Source of the DNA: an uncultured Lachnospiraceae bacterium
Lineage (GTDB): Bacteria > Bacillota > Clostridia > Lachnospirales > Anaerotignaceae
Length of the DNA: 13,427 bases
Reading direction: 5' to 3'
Assembly: GCA_944384285.1 (NCBI GenBank)
Contig: CALWSX010000095.1
Coordinates: 1 to 13,427 of the forward strand
Part shown: piece by piece, positions 12,344 through 13,427 of the stretch
Layout of the letters: each line of letters opens with the position of its first letter
How positions within the stretch are numbered: the first letter of the stretch is position 1
Notes under the pieces: model-generated
What the model was told of the DNA's origin: nothing
The model's input: only the letters and a program-made list of their open reading frames with translations
Database searches by the model: none
Made by a program: the position numbers and the translations under genes

Positions 12344-13427
12344 GTAACTGTTTAACTTCTCTTGCTATTTCAATCTCTTCGTCTGTAGGAATAATAAATA
12401 CTTTAACTTTTGAATCATCGGCGGATATTTCACGTTCATCATTTCGTACATTATTTTTATCTTTATCAAGCTTAAGCCCTAAATATTCAAAATATTCACA
12501 AATACCCTCTCTTGTAGTTATGGAATTTTCTCCGATACCGGCAGTAAACACAAGAGCATCTATTCCGCCTAAAGCAGTAATATACCCTCCTATTGTTGTA
12601 GCTATACGATATTTGAAAACTTCAAGGGCATCTTTTGCGTCTTCGTTTCCTTCCATTGCCGCAATTTCAACATCTCTGAAGTCACTTGATACTCCGGATA
12701 TACCCAAAAGACCGGATTTCTTGTTAAGAAGTCTGTCTGCCTCAAGAGGTGTAAGGTTTTCTCTTTCCATAAGGAAAAGAACTGCCGCAGGGTCAATAGA
12801 ACCACATCTAGTACCCATTACAAGTCCGTCAAGAGGAGTAAAGCCCATAGATGTATCTATACATTTTCCGCCTTTTACAGCACTTATGCTGGCACCGTTT
12901 CCGAGATGGCATATAACAACTTTACTTTCTTCCACAGGTACATCAAGATATTGCATAACTCTTTTTGAAACATAGCTATGGCTTGTTCCGTGGAAGCCGT
13001 ATTTTCTTATGTTGTGTTTTTCAGAAAGCTTTTTAGGTATACCATATGTATAAGCTTTTTTAGGCATAGTATTGTGGAATACAGTGTCAAAAACAACAAT
13101 TTCAGGAACACCAGGAAGAAGTGTCTGACAGGCACGAATACCTGTAATATTCGCAGGAGTATGTAAAGGTGCAAGCAAGATACATTGTTCAAGCTTATTT
13201 ATAACATCATCGTCTACAATAGCAGACTTATTAAAATATGCTCCACCATGTACTATTCTATGGCCAACAGCCCAAATATCCTTAGTTGATTTAATAACAC
13301 CGTCTTTTTCACTTATAAGCTCTTGCAAAACAAGGTCAATAGCATCTTTATGATAGAATGTTTTTTGTTTTATAACAACCGCACCTTTATCCGCAGCCTC
13401 ATATTTCAAAGTACAATCATCAGAACC
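12333..13427 (-). CDS. ackA: Acetate kinase (N-terminus cut by window edge)
   Basis: Converts acetyl phosphate and ADP to acetate and ATP, the ATP-yielding end step of acetate fermentation. The frame is open to the right edge, giving 364 residues. It begins GSDDCTLKYEAADKG, so about 30–35 N-terminal residues, with the first acetate kinase signature (NCGSSSLK), lie outside the window. Present are VGHRIVHGG, FHNTMP, the GFHGTSHSYVS phosphate-site motif, the HLGNGAS motif followed by SMGFTPLDGLVMGTRCGSIDPA, and FTAGIGENS near the end. A leucine TTG at 13409 is not the real start. It lies upstream of yceD–rpmF in the same direction, a common clostridial order, and its last codons contain the promoter for those genes. 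pta is probably further upstream, outside the window. Confidence 0.97.
   Translation of the reverse strand, partial: GSDDCTLKYEAADKGAVVIKQKTFYHKDAIDLVLQELISEKDGVIKSTKDIWAVGHRIVHGGAYFNKSAIVDDDVINKLEQCILLAPLHTPANITGIRACQTLLPGVPEIVVFDTVFHNTMPKKAYTYGIPKKLSEKHNIRKYGFHGTSHSYVSKRVMQYLDVPVEESKVVICHLGNGASISAVKGGKCIDTSMGFTPLDGLVMGTRCGSIDPAAVLFLMERENLTPLEADRLLNKKSGLLGISGVSSDFRDVEIAAMEGNEDAKDALEVFKYRIATTIGGYITALGGIDALVFTAGIGENSITTREGICEYFEYLGLKLDKDKNNVRNDEREISADDSKVKVFIIPTDEEIEIAREVKQLLDK

Noticed and set aside
12337..12975. 212-codon plus-strand frame opposite ackA, and smaller frames near it
   Set aside because: It lies wholly antisense to acetate kinase, with a serine-rich composition that mirrors the coding strand, and has no initiation signal.
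1..13427. Mobile elements, CRISPR arrays, toxin–antitoxin or defence systems, tRNA or rRNA genes
   Set aside because: I looked on both strands and saw no transposase or integrase motifs, no regularly spaced repeats and no RNA gene signature; the gene content is housekeeping.

Overview
The window is ordinary-looking chromosome from a low-GC Gram-positive anaerobe, most likely a member of the Clostridia. The grounds are the AT-rich composition, strong AGGAGG-type ribosome binding sites, near-consensus sigma-A promoters, U-tailed hairpin terminators, the ackA–yceD–rpmF gene order, a PheB-type ACT protein in front of hom, and acetate kinase. I see no mobile element, CRISPR array, tRNA, rRNA or phage gene. 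Genus cannot be fixed from the sequence alone.

Layout, left to right. (1) 1–1497, minus: a membrane protein with a C-terminal calcineurin-like phosphoesterase domain, cut by the left edge. Upstream of it in the same direction is a type I asparaginase gene (1584–2588). Two mutually exclusive hairpins lie between them. (2) 2662–2725: back-to-back promoters, one for ansA leftward and one for pgk rightward. (3) 2820–4816, plus: the glycolytic pair pgk–tpiA with a strong terminator. (4) 4934–6011, plus: a polytopic acyltransferase-3 protein with its own terminator. (5) 6052–6573, minus: rpsU (ribosomal protein S21) with its own promoter and terminator. (6) 6682–10590, minus: an aspartate-family amino acid operon pheB–hom–thrB–lysC, tightly packed and served by one clear promoter. 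(7) 10591–11453, plus: an AT-rich intergenic stretch, then a YbjQ/UPF0145 gene with a structured leader and its own terminator. (8) 11483–13427, minus: ackA (cut by the right edge), yceD and rpmF. A perfect-consensus promoter for yceD–rpmF is embedded in the last codons of ackA.

Together: pgk and tpiA are lower/middle glycolysis, and AckA makes ATP and acetate from acetyl phosphate at the end of fermentation. LysC, Hom and ThrB take aspartate to aspartyl phosphate and (after aspartate-semialdehyde dehydrogenase, not in the window) to homoserine and O-phosphohomoserine, the threonine precursor. Asparaginase can supply aspartate. S21, L32 and YceD belong to ribosome production.

I did not find a convincing undescribed multi-gene system. 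The observations most worth checking are: an internal Shine-Dalgarno and GTG inside lysC that would make a separate 163-residue regulatory subunit; a C-terminal ACT-like region of Hom without its usual ligand-loop motif, next to a separate ACT protein with an HTH-like segment; the structured leader of the YbjQ gene; the attenuator-like region between the asparaginase and phosphoesterase genes; and the unusual domain build of the leftmost protein.
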